This document shows positions 16,706 to 31,649 of a stretch of DNA of 64,000 nt, one piece after another. This DNA is from Oreocharis arfaki. Taxonomy: Eukaryota > Chordata > Aves > Passeriformes > Paramythiidae. The notes beneath the pieces are model-generated. The model saw only the letters and a program-made list of their open reading frames with translations. It ran no database searches and was not told the DNA's origin. Position 1 is the stretch's first letter, and each line of letters opens with the position of its first letter. Location of the stretch: positions 124,001-188,000 of the forward strand of contig VZRR01012887.1 in the NCBI GenBank assembly GCA_013398015.1. The letters run 5' to 3'. Position numbers and translations under genes: made by a program.

Positions 16706-19700
16706 ACAAAATTCTGCTACCGTAAGAATTTCTGATAAACAGATGTGTGATAAGGGAAGGATAGAAGCCTGAGCAGGACCAATTCAAACTTAAAGTATGT
16801 ACTTCATTTTGACTCTCAATTACCATTACCCTAACACTGCCAATTCTACCACTAAATCATTACCCCGATTCCACATCTATGTGTCTTTTAAATATCCTAT
16901 AATATGTATGAAAAAAGTTTATCCAATGAACTCTAATTCCGATAATACTCAAAGTAATATTCCCATGAAGATCTAGTGAATTGAATAAAACCTAGTTGTC
17001 CTTGAAGGTAAAAAATAAGCCAAGAATTATTCTCAAGGCTTACATTAAAGAGGGTAAAAATAAAGCCCATATGCCATAGTCCTAAAATTGTATTTCTGAT
17101 TTTTTTTCTGTGCACTTGTTTCCTGTATATCAAATTAAAGTATTTCCTTTGGAAATGAGATCTCAACACTTTGTATTCTTCTGAATGTGACACCTTTCCA
17201 ACAGTCTACTCATGTCAATCTTCTCTGGACTTCAGCAGTTTGCGGTTTGGTCCATATCAAGCAATTTGTAAAAACAGACAGCCATCAAAATCATAATAAT
17301 TGGAATTCTGCTTCATTATACTGTTGTTGTCTGAAGGTCTTGATTTCCATCTAGACTTGAAAGAACCTGGATAAAATAAATATCCACTAACACAGGAATG
17401 AATGCAATTGCCTGGAGGGGGAATCAAACAACTGGATCTGATGCCATGTTCTCAGCCAGTAATTTGGTATAATTTCTCTTTCTCACAGTTCTGTGAGGGA
17501 AATAACATTGCATGTGACTTGGTGCTTTTTATGAGTGGCAATGGTATAACTGGGATATGAATCCACAGAGATTGAACCAGGAATCATGTGCACATGCTCT
17601 AGCAAAGATATTGAGTTACAATTAGTAGAATGATAATAGCTTCTCAGAGTCCTTCTCGTGTACAAAGCCCTAGTTAATTAGTCAATACCTAGTAAATAAT
17701 TTAATTAAATATAGTTGTAAGCAGCAGTATTTATAGCATTAAAAAATAAGTAGTCCTTCAGTGACTCCTTCAGCATTTCTGCCTTTTTTCCTTTAAAGGG
17801 TTGGGACGAATGAGATATTTAACTGTGTCAGTAATATGTATTAGCCTTCCACAGTTATTGAAACAGTTATATTTGCTGGTTATGTTTTGTTACATTATGT
17901 TACATTACATTATTTTGGTATTTTCCTATTTCCTGTATAAATGTAATAAATAGATCATTTATTCAGGTCCCACACCGAAACATGGACACATTAATGAATG
18001 TATATATTTATATATTGAAATTGTTGTCAGGATCAAAGGTGATGATCCTGCAATTTTGAAGTAGGTTAATTCTTATTAAAGCCATTGTCCTTGTATGTCT
18101 CATTAACAACTATGGCACAGGGAGCAAGACCACATAAGTGCTCCTCCACAGGTTGGTCTGTGCTGCCAAGGAGATTATTTTAACTGTAGTAACTGCATAA
18201 ATTGTCTTTAGAATAGCTTTCAAGATACTTCACAAGATATGCAAGTTATTTTCTGGTGCATTAAAGACATTAAATTGGATTATAATCAAAACAATAAATC
18301 TTTTTATTCTGAAACATGGAGTGAGTGCAGTTCTTAATAACCATGTGATGCTTTTGCTTCGTGTGTTCCATTTGAAATGGACATGGTGATGTGAGTTATT
18401 AAATGTTAAAATATTAACTATATAAAAAATAAAGCTCATTAACAAAGCAAACTGCTGAGTTTTGGTTTTAGCAGCATGTAATGCTGCATCTAGCTTCTTA
18501 CAGAAGTGGAATTCAAGCTTGTGTCTACACAGTGATACCTATTTGTTGTCAAAACATGATACGGAGGGGTTTGTGTTGTGCCAAGCCAAAGGAGACTGAA
18601 GAGCCTCAGGATCTGAATTCTGAGTCTCCTTATCCATGGCTGATGGGTTAATGGAACAAGGTGAATAATTCTAACAAAGCAAATAAGTATTTTAGACTTA
18701 TCTTTATTCCTGAATGCATTCCCACCTGAGGTCAGAAGGAAATATCCATTCACAGAGAAAGCAGTAAAGTTCAAGAACTGCAGGATAACTCCACAAACCT
18801 TTAAAAACCTCTTTATTTAAGTATAGCTGTGGGTTCATGAAAGTTAATTATGTACAGTGGAAAGAAGATAGGTGGTCTGGTACTGATCGTTCCTTATTAT
18901 CCAGTGGGAATGAAGTTCACTTTCTTGATTATTAGCCACTTGAACAAACTACTTACCATTTTAATTCTCAAGTAAAAACTCTTGTCCGGTAAAAGCTGGC
19001 TAAAGGAGAATTCTATAATCAGTGCTTGTTCTTTGAGTACTGTCTTAATTCATTCCTGGCAGAGCTGTGTTCAGTGCTGCATTTGACCCTGTTAACAGCT
19101 ATTTATGGGGCTTTGGAAATGCAAGGACAGTGTCTTCAGACTGCCTTCAAAGCACAAAAATTCTCATTCATCAGGCCTGTGCTGCCTTTCTCTGCTATTA
19201 TGTGTGATAGAATTATGATCATCACCTTGGAATTTCTTGATAGCAGCTGAGGGAGATGCTGCTTCGATTTTCTTAGCCAAGATTATTATGAACAGCATGA
19301 CTAGAAAATTGCTTGCTAAATAAATTGCTTAATTATACAGAAGAATTCTGCAAAATGGCTGTGCATCTTCCTAGCACCAGAGCACCTAGCAGCTGGGAAA
19401 ATTCTACCGAAATTAAAAATAAACTAGTATTTAACACAAAATAAGGAGACATGCTACTGTATTTTAAGAAATAACAAAAAATCCCTCTCTACAGTAGCTG
19501 AGAGTTTTCATGTACACAAATATATGGTTGCCATCCTGTAAGAGTTGTATCCCACGGTTTAGGCTCTTGGAGTAAGAACTCTACTATCTTGCCATTATTA
19601 ATATAAGGACTAAGATCATCCTTTGCTGATCTTAGCAGTCTGAAAAAGGCAAGGAGAAATAAAAATACTCCAGTACATCCATCCTCATTTTTGAACATGT

Positions 19701-22700
19701 TCACTAAATTTGTGTCATAATTTTACTTTCCCAGTCTTGAGAAATCTCACAGATGACTTTTCAGTAGTATGAAAACCTTCTGGGCTTCCTGATTTTATTT
19801 CTGTGAGTGCTGAACCCTCCAGTGAAGAAATTTATATAATCGGTTTGCAAAGGACAACCATTCCAAGAATTTGTTGCAAAGCATAGCTGTGACCTGTGAG
19901 AAGGCCTAATTCTAAATCTGAAGAGTTAAGTGCCTTTACCTGGAGTTTCCTGTTTTATCTGTGGCCTTCCTTTCCAGCGATTTTCTATTTATGCCAGAGA
20001 TTATCTCGAAGCACTATGTTAAGTTTCAGTACCTCAGATCAATAGATTAATCACTTCCTCAGGCTTCACTTCATTTTGGAGGATTGTTTGAAATTAAGAC
20101 AGATCTAATATTATTTTAACCTCGTTTTTGTTTGTGTGTGTGGGGAAACAGCTTGATAACACTGATCTTCAAGTTTAAAAAAGCACAAACTGTCTCAGAT
20201 AACATTTGAAACATTTTTCTTGTATATCTGCCATGTACAATCTTGCTTAATAAACACATACATATAAGGGCTTGGTTTTGGTTTTTCGGTGTCTCTGAGA
20301 CAGGACAACATGTGAACTATCCCAATAGAGGAGTTGTACTGCAAATAGATTTGAATTTATGTGTAGCCACTGATGTGGGGTTGGTAGTTGTTGTAGTCAG
20401 ACTACTCATACTCCATGAGCTGAGTTAAGGCCTAGAGGAAACTCTGCTAGAACTGTCTGGCTTATTATCCATGAATAGGAATTCTCATTATGTTATGAAG
20501 TGTTTGACATGCACACACACAATCTGTTTAACTGTCAGAGACTCTGATATTCCTCTGAGCCAGGAATCCTTAGTGTGGTGCCTTAGACAGATGAGAACAT
20601 GGGAGAGAACTGAGGCAAAATATCTTTGGGTTTGATGCTACCAAGGTGGGGTACCAATAGAAGAGTGTGGAAAGGAAGATGGCTCCTCCTGCCATTCTAG
20701 ATATTTGCCTGTCCTTTGTAATTCACATCTTCCAAGTTTTTTTGGCCCATCAGGAATTGTTAGATAAGCATAAAAATGGTTTCCGTGGACGCTTTTTGTT
20801 ATCTGCTTGCAGCAGAGAAGTAACAGCTGTCTTTCAGATGCAGGTTTTGCAGCTCTGATCTTTTCCAGCCTCTAACTGAGGCTGTGTTATCAGAGCAGGC
20901 TGTTAGAGAAGTTGTGTTTTCAATCTCTCTGTGAGAAGTTGTATTTCAAATCTCTCTGTGATGCTGAGTGGCTGGCAGAAGGAAGGGAACCTTAACCTCA
21001 TAAACCAGATATGTGTCACAGTTTCATTTTCTGTTCATGGTGGTAGACTTTTTTTTCACACAGCCACTGAAAATGACTTTGTTATGTAGTAAAATGCAAT
21101 CCTCACTCACAGCTTTGTTAACTGGCAGTATCTAAGTTGTGTGAACAAAATCAGGTAGTTGAAAAGTGCAGCTAAAAAGTAACCTGGAAAAAGAATAATT
21201 CTGTTATAACCACACGGTCAGATGCAGACAAGTATCAAAACTCTTAACTAGGGGTTGGCTGGATGTACATGGGTTTATACTTCTCTGTATAACCCTCCTC
21301 ATTCCAAATTGAAACAACTGAAAATAGTGGGATGCTGCATTTAAAGTACAGCTCTAGCATTCCTGGGAATGTCTGGTATTCCTTACAGATATTACACTAC
21401 CCAGAATTAAGAAGCCTGCTATTTTTGATTCAGTCTCGAAGAGGACAGAGTGGTTAGGATTCTTGTGATTTAACTATGCTTGTTGGTTGGTTTGGGGTTT
21501 TTTGTTTGGTTGGTTGTTTTGTTTTGTTTTTTGTTGTTGTTGGTTGGTTGGTTTGTTGGTGTTTTTGTGGTGGTTTGTTGTTGTTTTGTCGTTTGTTTGT
21601 TTTAAATTGAGACATTTCTTGCCCCCATTGCTCATACTTGAAGTCTGTTTTAGGACCTCTGTGCATGATTAGAAATTTCGAGCTAGAACTCCACTACCAG
21701 TTTATGCCAGATTTATTTTTTGCACATTAATGTTGTTTTATGGCTTAAATGTATATTTTGCCTTCAGGATACATCTGTGCAGAAACTTGTGATGAATGGT
21801 TCTGTCCACACACAGCTCTTCTGGTACTAGGTGGAGCTAGCCAAGCTACAGACTTCTCTTACGAGAGGATGGGAATTTCCATTTACTTTATTATGTTATT
21901 ATCCTTTATCCATACTTGTTTTGTTTTTCTGTTTTGTTTTTTAATATATGAGACCAGAATTGGACATGGTGTTTCAGATGAGGTTGCAACAGTGTTTGTA
22001 CTACAGTCCCCCTACTTCTTTACCCTGTGTACCTCTGGATTTGTAGGTAGTCCCTGCTGTGACTACCTTTTCTGATACATCCTGGGATTCCTTCTGCCTT
22101 TTTGACAAATGTATTATATTAGTGAAACAGACAAGTTTATAAAAACAGAGCAATGCCCATTCACAGTGCAATTATGAAAACAGAGGTATAGAAACTAAAA
22201 CCTAATCTATGTGTGTTCTACACAGGCAGCACCAGTTGATGAACAGCTGAGCTTGAGCATTAAAAAAACAGAGAGAATTATCCCTCTGGGGACCTGGATT
22301 TCCTCAGCAGCCCCTGAAGGGCTGGGGAGCTCATTAAGGCAGCAGAAAGGCTTGGTGACAGGACTCTGTTTCCTTCAGATCTCCACACCAACGTGCAGCA
22401 GCATTTGTTCTGAATACTCAATGTAGGAAAAGTTTCTAATTCTTATAGAACACCAAACCAGGATATTTAAAACATACTAAAGACGGCTAAATGAATATTT
22501 TAGCATCCTTTTGAATATATACACAATGCAATAAATAGTTCTCATTGCAAATTTCTGCAGTGGTGTGTTTGCAGGCCTGGTGACTTTCCACTACAAACAC
22601 CTAAAATAATCTGATGCCAGATGATAGCAGTCACTCTTCTACTACCAGCTGTATCCGAGAAGCAGAGGCTTCCAAAAACATGTGAACATATTTTAATATT

Positions 22701-25700
22701 CCCTAAAAATATACAGTATGTAATAAAAAAGTTCAGAGGAAAAAATTCCGTCCTGACTTTTGGCAATTTAATTTATACTGTATGAGAATGAGATTTAATC
22801 ACCTTTATCTTAATTATCCTTAACTTATGTGCAATAACTGTATGTATTACTCTCAGCTGTGAAGTTATTCAGCCACAAAATTTATTTAAACTGCCCAAAA
22901 CACTATTTTCTACATGCCTATCTCAGCTAAAAATGCCTTTCTTTAATTTATTCTAAATTCATTGGACGTAAATTTTATTGCATGAATTCCTTGTTTTGCT
23001 GGTCATATAAGGGTCGTAGGAGTAATGATTAGTTATTGGGAAAGGTTTCCTTAGGCTACACCTATGGAAACAGCTTATCTTATTTTTTAAATACTTGTAC
23101 TGCTTTCACTCACCTTGTGTTCACATGGAACATCTTCTCCTCATGTAAAACTGGAATTACTGTTGGGGTTTTGTAAAACAGGGTCATAGACATGAGAAGT
23201 GCTTCTTCATGGCTGCTTCTGTGCTCTTTCATCTGCTTCTTGAACTTCAAGCCAAAGGTTTGCTATCATGCAGTTTTCTGTAATCCCCCCCTTCCCAATT
23301 AGGGTTATGTTTCACAATATAGTATTCAAAACCCCCAAACCGTCTAGTAATTACATTTCTTTTACTAATCTTTTTCTGATCTTGTTTATGTTTTCAGCAA
23401 CTGCATCAAAAGTGTGCTATGTTCTTGTACTTGTGTTCTACTCTGTGATCCTTCCCATATGAAATTCAGATTTTACCAGGCTCTTTTGACCAGGTGAAAC
23501 CTTTTATTTGTGATCTTTTCTGTCCATTAGAAACCTCAGTCTTTTTTTTTTTTTTAATGAAAACATCTAGTCAATTATGAGGATAGAATTTGAACAGCTA
23601 ACTGAGGAAATAATGCTGAAAAACACCACAAAGATAAAAAGGGCAAGTTAAAATAGAACAGAGAGGAGCAGAAGCCCAGAATACTTCTGGAAGTAATTAA
23701 GGAGTTTGCTTTATAAAGAGTAAGCAAGGGAGATGTTATTATAGGGAAAATAGTATTGGCCAGAGGTTTAGATTTTGGCATCAACTTTCTTGGTGGAAAA
23801 GTTTTCCTTCTTGGTGGAGGAAATGTAAATCCCCAACCAGCAGAAAGTGAACTACCAATAAGCTGTGACCTTAAATTCATCAAGGAGATCTTGAAGTTGA
23901 TTTTTTCCCCCCTTTTCTTTTCCTTAGTGGATTCTGAAGATTCAGATATCTGGATTTATTCTACTTCCTTCATCAGAGCGTGGTGCTGCCTTGTAAGAAA
24001 GGATCTGATTGTGGCTATGGCAGAGCTAGTTTGGGGACACTTTAAGAATCACACAAAAGTTGACCTTGAGCCAGTGACTTTATGCAACTTAGCAAAGCAA
24101 AGGAAGAAAATGATTTATTGAACTAGAAGTGACTGTCCCAGAGCTGCTGTCTCATGAGCTCCAGTTGTCCACCACTGAGGGTCTATGAACAGTATTGCAG
24201 GTTTTTATATAAACACATAAATCTGGCCAATTAATCCATCAGATGATGGCATCAGTCAATCTACCCTTCTAACGTTCGTTCAGTATTCCTGCTTTTGTGT
24301 ACTTGTGGGTTTTTATCACTTGGAGCTTCCTGTTCCCAAAGACAGTGGGAAACAAATACTTGTAAAGGTAAGCAGGGAGTTCAGTGTTCACTGAATTGTT
24401 TGGAAGCATTTCTGCCATTGAGTTATCATAAAAAGACCAGTGGACAGCTTTTAGCCTTTCTCTCAGTGATACATTTTGATAACATGATCAATAACTACAT
24501 ATTAATGGCTTCCCACTGTTGCTTTTCACTGTAAGTTTTTGCTGGTAGGGCCAGAAAGATTATTTCCCGGGGGAAAAAAAAAAAGAGAAGGAAAGATGAT
24601 TATCAGGAAAGCTATTAGAATGTAAAACACTTCTAGAAAAGCTAAAACCAAATCTCTCGAGTTCCCTACTTTTTTGCATTATAATGACTTGTAGCAGACA
24701 TTCAAAAAAGCTGCTGACTGGCTGCTTTGCTTCCTCTAAGCATTCCTTTAACGCTGAAGATTAAATAAATACATTGTTGCAAAGCATGAGCAAGTGATTT
24801 TTAAAAATTATTGTTGTTAAGAAGAAGGAGTTGGATTAGAAAAAGTCATTCCTCTGAGAAGTAATATCTCCAAAATAATCTTTCAACAAAAATCTAGAAA
24901 ACAAAACAACAAACGAAAACCAAACAATACAAAACCAGGAAGAGTCTTAATTAGCAGAGCTAGCTGACATGCTGTTCTTTAAAAGTTAAAGATGTACAAT
25001 CAGTTGGAGATAGGGTATCAAATATCAGTGGGGAGAGCAGCAGGAAACTTTTTACACTGGATGAAAGGGATAAAAAGAAGGAAAACAAGTCTCAGTTGCA
25101 GGAGTAGCTGACTAAGCTCCTGACGTGCTTGAAACACAGCTGATGGTAACAAATACCAGGGAAAACAGTATCTTCTAAAGAAAAATTCTCCTCACTCAGA
25201 AACTTAAAATCTAGACAAAAATGTAACTATCAGAATAACATTGAAGTAAAAGATACACGGATCACAAAATGCTGCAGCTGCGATTGCTTGCACAAGATTT
25301 TCTTTGTACTCTGGGTGAACCTCAGCCTTCCGGGATTTCGGGCAGGGAGGCCCAGATGACATAGAAATGCAAAATTCCAGTGAATCTGAAAGAATCAGAG
25401 GCATGGCTCCACACCTCTGGTGCCTGGGATGGGGGCGTGTGGGGGATGGGGAAGCCAGAATGAATATTCTTTGCTTTACTTATGTTAAAAGCTTGGTAGA
25501 TTCAAAAAACCACAAACCTTACTGGTATGTCACATCTTCAAGTGCAAAGGCTGCAGAGTTGGATCTGCTACACAATCCAAAATATTTTAAGGGAAGAGAA
25601 GAAAGAAACAGAATCTAGGAAAGCTGGTAAAGCTTAAGAATATGTGTTTGCTTACACTTTAGTGAGACTTCCAGTTCTCTTTCAAGATGTTCTGATAAAA

Positions 25701-26900
25701 CTTAAACTCTGAATTTCACTTGCAGTGGGAACTCCTAGTAAGACACAATGTTCTTGTAGCAACTCTTGATACCTTTCTCCTTGATTACCCTCCCAGTTGC
25801 TTAGTTCTGGTTGTCCAAGCTGCAGGATCCAGAGAAGCTATTCTCCACTGCAGTCCTCTGTGCTTCCTGTGGCTGTTGAACTCTATAGCCCTATGGAAGG
25901 GAAGATAAAGAATTGGGCAAAGTTTGGCCCTTTACCTTTGGTACAGTTGCTATAATTTTATTATATTTTATTTATTTTGTATTATGATATTGTTTTACTT
26001 TTCCAAGAGGAACACATAGCTTTATTAGTCTTAAACCTGAAATGTAATTTAACTAATGTTCCAAGATCTCCCTTAAGAAAAATATAAATGAAGCTGACTA
26101 ACGCAGTAATTTTCTATGCTTTGTGACAGTTGCAAACAGATAAGTCTGTAAAAGATATTTACAGCCTATGACTAAATATCAGGCTCTTCTGAGCTGTTCT
26201 TCTCTTGTGCCCACAATACTTCTTTTGCTAGTCCTCTGAGAATCAACACCTTGGGAGTAAATAAAATCTTTAAGGTGAATAATTAAATAATCCTGAAAAC
26301 AATAATATTAATCTGTAGGGCTTTCAAAAGCAGCCTGAGATGATTACTTACAGATTGTAGGCTCCACCTGTTCAGTAACTCCCAATTATAGGATTCAAAA
26401 TGATCTTCGGGATTTGAAGACCTAGTGAAATTCTAAAGTTGCTCCTTCTTAAGTCATTAATGGAGGGCAGACACAAAATCTGGTCACATTAACCCTAATT
26501 CTGTAGGATATGGGTTATGAACAAGGCTGGAAGTAAGGCCTAGAGAAAAGGTGCACACAGGGAGCATCTGGCTTGGAGTCTAGCGGACACACAAGCCTCA
26601 GCACACAAGCTGGAGTGCTTATGAAAAGGATGTTGTGGTTGTGCCCCAGAGCCCTCCTGGTCAGCTGTCAATTTAATGTAAAGGAACTGGCCATAAGCAC
26701 AAGACTGCAGTGCAACTTTTGCATTATTTCTGTTTTTTTTCGTCCTTGACTCCTTGAAACTACCAAGAAAGTTGCTGGGAATGGTGTTTTTGTGAGGAAG
26801 ACACATAAGCCAGTCTGGTAATTTCTTCTCTCTTTGACACAGAATTGCCTGCTCTTTCCTTTCCCTTCTGTCTCTCATCTCCCCTTCTTTGCCTTTCACA
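16706..26900. other. Intergenic AT-rich DNA
   Basis: About 10 kb without a recognisable gene, RNA gene or clear repeat, apart from the GT-rich tract at 21480-21605. The small open frames in it have no family resemblance that I can see and no splice context, so I do not call them. Confidence 0.65.
21480..21605. repeat. GT-rich low-complexity tract
   Basis: A run made almost only of G and T, in loose GGTT, GTTT and GTT units. A similar tract lies in ETNK1 intron 4. A lysine- and glutamine-rich frame on the minus strand is a by-product. Confidence 0.85.
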
Positions 26901-27862
26901 GACTCACAAAATGGTTGGGGTTGGAAGGCACCTCTGGCACCACTTGTCCAACCTCTCTACTCACCTGGAGCAGGTTGCACAGGATCAAGTCCAGGTGAGT
27001 TTTGAATATCTCCAGAGAAGGACACCCAGTGGCCTCTCTGAGCAGCCACTGTCCAGTGCTCCGTCATCTCCAAAATAAAATTTTCCCTTTTATTCAGATG
27101 GATCTTCCTGTGTTTGTGCCCATTCCCTCTTTTCCTGTCACAGAGCACCAGCACTTTTTGACAACTGCCCTTAAGAAGCATTGATAAGGTCCCATCTCAG
27201 TCATCTCTTCTCCAGGCTAAACAGGCCCAGCTCTCCCAGACTTTCTTCATAACTCCAGGCTCCTAATAGTCTCCATAGCCCTCCACTGGACTGTCTCAAG
27301 CATTTTCCTGCCTTTCTTGTCCTGAGGAGCCCAGAACTTGTCACAGCACTCCAAAAGGGGCCTCACCAAAGCTGAGTAGAGGAGGACGATAAAAGCCCCC
27401 TTGACCTGCTGGCAGTGCTCTTCTCAATGCACCCTGGGATGCCACTGGCCTTCTTGGCCACAGGGACATAGTGCTGGCTCATGGACAGCCTTTTGTCTAC
27501 CAGGACTCCCTGGTCCTTCTCTGCAGAGCTGCTTTCTAGCAGGTCACCCCCAGCCTGTGCTGGTGCTGGGGCTCTTCCTCCCCAGGTGCAGGGCCTGTAT
27601 TTGCCCCTGTGGAACTTTACTGGGTTCCTCTGTGCCCAACTCTCCAGCCTGCTCAGGTTTTACTGAATGGCAGCTCAGCCTTCTGGTGGATCAGCCACTC
27701 CTCCCAGCTTTGTATCATCAACAACTATGCTGATGGTCACGTAGGTCACTGATGAGTAAGTTGAACAAGACTGACCCTTGGGGACTCCACAGCTACAGGC
27801 TTCCAGCTAGGCTCTGATCATAACCCTCTGAGATCTGCCATTCAGCCAGTTCTCAATCTGAG
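26901..27862 (-). repeat. CR1 LINE 3' region, antisense
   Basis: About 960 bases. It begins CAGACTCACAAAATGG and TTGGAAGGCACC, then runs through the antisense 3' UTR and the end of ORF2 (CTTGACCTGCTGGCAGTG, TGCCACTGGCCTTCTTGGCC, TTGTATCATCAACAAC and GACCCTTGGGGACTCC). The longest CR1 in the window. The open frames within it are CR1 shadows. Confidence 0.9.
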
Positions 27863-30800
27863 GTTTCTCTCTTCTTTCTCATTGATTCAGGTTGAATGTA
27901 AAGTGGCAGTCATTTATATGTGATAACCATGCTCTCAGTCTCACAAGATAATTCCCTACGCAATTTTTAATTGTTTTAATTTAGTTCAGCAATCTCCTCC
28001 CTGCCCCGCTTTATACGTAAAATTGATTAGAGATTTCATTAGAGAATACAGAACGACATTCTGATAGTACCTGAGAAAGAGGAAAAAGTATTCTAGGCTT
28101 CTTTTACAGCTTTCATGACATTTAAATACATATTTGATATTGTCTTTTTCACGGACAGTTTTAAATTGCTGATGTTTATAACTTTCCCTTGTCAGAGGAT
28201 GTTTGATTAGTCAATAAAATGTTAGAAAAGCATGAATTTCTAGAAGGTACAGAACTCCTCCTCCAGTGTAACTGCTGGTGAATTTATTCTTGAGTGCAAG
28301 AGATCTTGAATCTGCCGAAGTAGACTTTTTGGGTACTTACACAATATGTGTACTTGTTGCCCTTGAGAAAAACACAAGGATATGGTAAATCATTAGGTAC
28401 ATGCAGAGTTCAAGTTTAGTCAAGGATCAGTCAACTTGCAACTACTCTTCAAATATTAAAATACAGCTTTGTCTATTAAAATGAATGCAGGCACTGGCCT
28501 TAAGTACGATTTTGTGCTGCTTATGTAACTAATACGAAGATTTTTTTCTTCTTTCTTTTAACTCAGTGACTATGTTGTTTTATAAATAGCCCTGAAAAAA
28601 TATACAGCATGTTGAAAATGGACAAACTGCATAATTCCTTGCTAAGCTGCTTGTTTTGATTTAGCACCTGCTCAAATGTAAACATGTCTTTGGTCCTACT
28701 GACTTACGCAGATTTTGTGAGCTTTTATCTCTTCCTGGTGTTGAGATTAATTAACAGGCCTGGTTAAGGTGTTTGTTTAGTCTGCTAAGGTTTCCAGCAG
28801 GAAGTGTAACTGGGTAACTGGACTTGGAGCCAGGGACAGCACAGAGAGAAGGCTCCTGGCCATTCATCTGGAGAGGCCTTGGAGGGTAACCAAACCCATT
28901 GACACAGATGTCTAGACTTCTGCTAGAAACTTCTGAGGTTTCTATGTGAAACCCTGGAAAGCTGAAGGAGATAGAAACCTCTTATCTGTTTCCCATGTAA
29001 CCACATCTCCTAACACATTACATTATGCACCGCACCACTCCCATGTTGAAAAAAGGACTTCGATAGTCAGGAACTAGGCTATCATGTGGAGTGTGTTAAA
29101 CGAGTGTCAGTAATTGGGAGCCTACTAGAAAATTAAGCTATCAAACTGCGATGAGCGTTGAGGCTTTTTACTCTGTCTCATATAGCTTTCAAAATATACT
29201 TGAAAAAGCTATAACCTATTATTGTGTCAAGCAGCTTGCTCAAGGGAGGAGTTTTACCATTTCAACAACATACCAAGCAGTATCCATCTTCAAGAAATTT
29301 CTAAACCATCAAGTTTTTTATAAAATAAACTATTTCAAATTTGTTTACAGAATACAATAAACATGACAGAACGATCAACTTTGTCAAGAGTTGTTGCTGG
29401 TAAATCAATATAGATGCTAGACCAGCTGGCACTTCAAAAATCAATATAATAAATAAATATATAAAGCTGACATACAGTTTGATACCATGTGTACAGAGAC
29501 ATGATTCATCTTGACACAAGTAATACATGTGGGATAATGAACAGAAATTACATGCTTGAATGCACTGAAGAAATCCTGTGATCAAAGGACAGGACTGGAT
29601 GTCAAAAAGTTATGTCCAAGCCCACTATCTGTCTAATGGCATACTTAACTATCTGATGACTCAGTTTTTTAGTTTTTGAGATTGGGAAAATATAAAGCAT
29701 TTTGAAATGCTACTATGCAAAATGTTATTAAAATTAATTATAGCTAGAAGGGGTCCCATTTCTAGTCACATCTATGCAATGAGTCCTTCTGAAGCAATTA
29801 CTGGCTTTGGAAAGCAGCCAAGGGAACTGCACCTGGGAAGTTAAAACTGGTTCTGATCCTGACGTTGCTCTTTATGCCTTTTCTTTTTTTAGGAGCTTAT
29901 AACACGTCCAGCACAGACATAAAGGCAAGGTGAAAAGTATAGGGATAATTTAAATGGCACAACCTTGTTCCTGATTAGCAGAAAAGGAAAAGAGAATGGC
30001 AGAACAAGGAGGATATGCAGGTCAGAGAGGCTGCCTGGTAGAGCACAGGCCTGGGAGAGAAGAAAAACCTCCTCTTTTCTTCAGTTCCTTCTTGTGAATA
30101 TCTCTGACCAGCCTTGGAATGAGTTTAGTTTGGTGTGGTGTACCTGCAAACATATCAAGCATTAAGAGAAAACACATTTTTTGGGGTTTGATTTGGACAC
30201 AGCAAATGTTTGTGGGAAACATTATGTAAAAACGGAAGGAAACCAGATGAGTAGCTAACTGAAACTTCTATTGATCAAAATAACAGGAATTAAGAAAACC
30301 AGGAATTTTTTTTTTGTTTTTTTAATAAAACCCCCAGGAATTAAGAATTCCCAATGCATGATGAGGACAAGCCAAAAGGATGTGTCTTTAAACCATGACC
30401 AGAAAGATGACAGTGCTACTGCCTAAGTGTTTCAGGTTCTTTCATCTACTTTGTAAATATTTAATGTACAGAACTTCAGCTCTCATCATTCCCAAACAAT
30501 CTAAGCACCGTGACTGCTCCAACTTCCCCCCTTTAGGTTAAAAATACACTAACAAACAACTTATGGAAATCTAATCAGACTTGGGTAAGTTCACAAGGCT
30601 CCTCAGAGTTAACAACTGAAACCTTCTGGTAGATGTATTTATTATTCTCAGCATTAGCAAGACTGAATCTCTGTTTAGACCAATTCTTGTTAAAATTAAT
30701 GTTTGGAAGCTGGAACATTCAACCTTTGATATTTTATTTCAACAAAATGTATTTTTGGCCCTAATCTATAGGTAAATCTTAGTTTATCATCTACCAAACT

Positions 30801-31460
30801 GCCTAAGCAGAAGCAGAGGCCACCATGAATCACATGCTTGATCTGGTAGAGTGATATCATGCCTCTATGGTAATATTGACTTACAGGGCTTAATAGTGCA
30901 CGAAGGTGAATGTGTTAAAAGAAATCTATTTCCCAAGGCATTTTAATTTCAAAATATCCTTACTTTCAAAGAAGAAAAAGTGAAGTGGGCTAATGGAAGA
31001 AATAGGTGAAATTTTATGACATCTGAAATTTGATTCAGACCCCGATATTCTTTCCCTTTTAATGCTTGATAGAAAAATCCTGTTGATGTAGAATAACATA
31101 CTTATACTAATAACACCAACTCATAAACATTAAATTTTAATTTAAAATACAGCAGAAGGAAAATGTATTTATTGAGCTCTCACAGACAGATTCCTGGCTC
31201 TGAAGATTTTAAATACTTGGTCTGAATCAAAATTTAGATACTAAGATTAAAGACCCCCTGACCTGGGTCTGTTTTAGAGTAACAGCTCTTCAGGGGAGTG
31301 CCCGACTATTACTCTGTTTATGTAGTTCTTGTGTCTTTGGCTAGCTTAATTCAGTTGTTTTTACAGAAGAACTTATTGTTTAGTGTTTCCTATGTGGGAA
31401 GATCGTAGAATGTGAAAGCAGGCCGATACTCGTAGGACTATTAGGGGGAGCATCAAAGTA
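27863..31460. other. Intergenic DNA upstream of ETNK1
   Basis: AT-rich with no gene or clear repeat recognised. Long T and A runs near 30309-30325 and 31525-31541. Distal control elements could lie here but cannot be seen from one sequence. Confidence 0.6.
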
Positions 31461-31649
31461 TTTCTAAAAGAGGTGGGATTTTTTTTTCTCCTGGTTGGTA
31501 CAAGCTGTGGTATAGTCTGGGCTCTTTTTTTTTTTTTTTTCCGCCGAAAATAACTTCAAGGCAACAACATTTCCAGCATAAAATAAGTCAGGAAAAAAAA
31601 TAAAAGAACGTAACTTCTGTAGAAGGAACGGATCAAGGTGCTGAGCAGG

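Noticed and set aside
26845..27733. Open frames at 26845-27078 and 27401-27733
   Set aside because: Both lie in an antisense CR1.
16706..31460. A hidden gene in the intergenic interval
   Set aside because: No open frame shows a known domain, consistent splice sites or a codon pattern that I could support.
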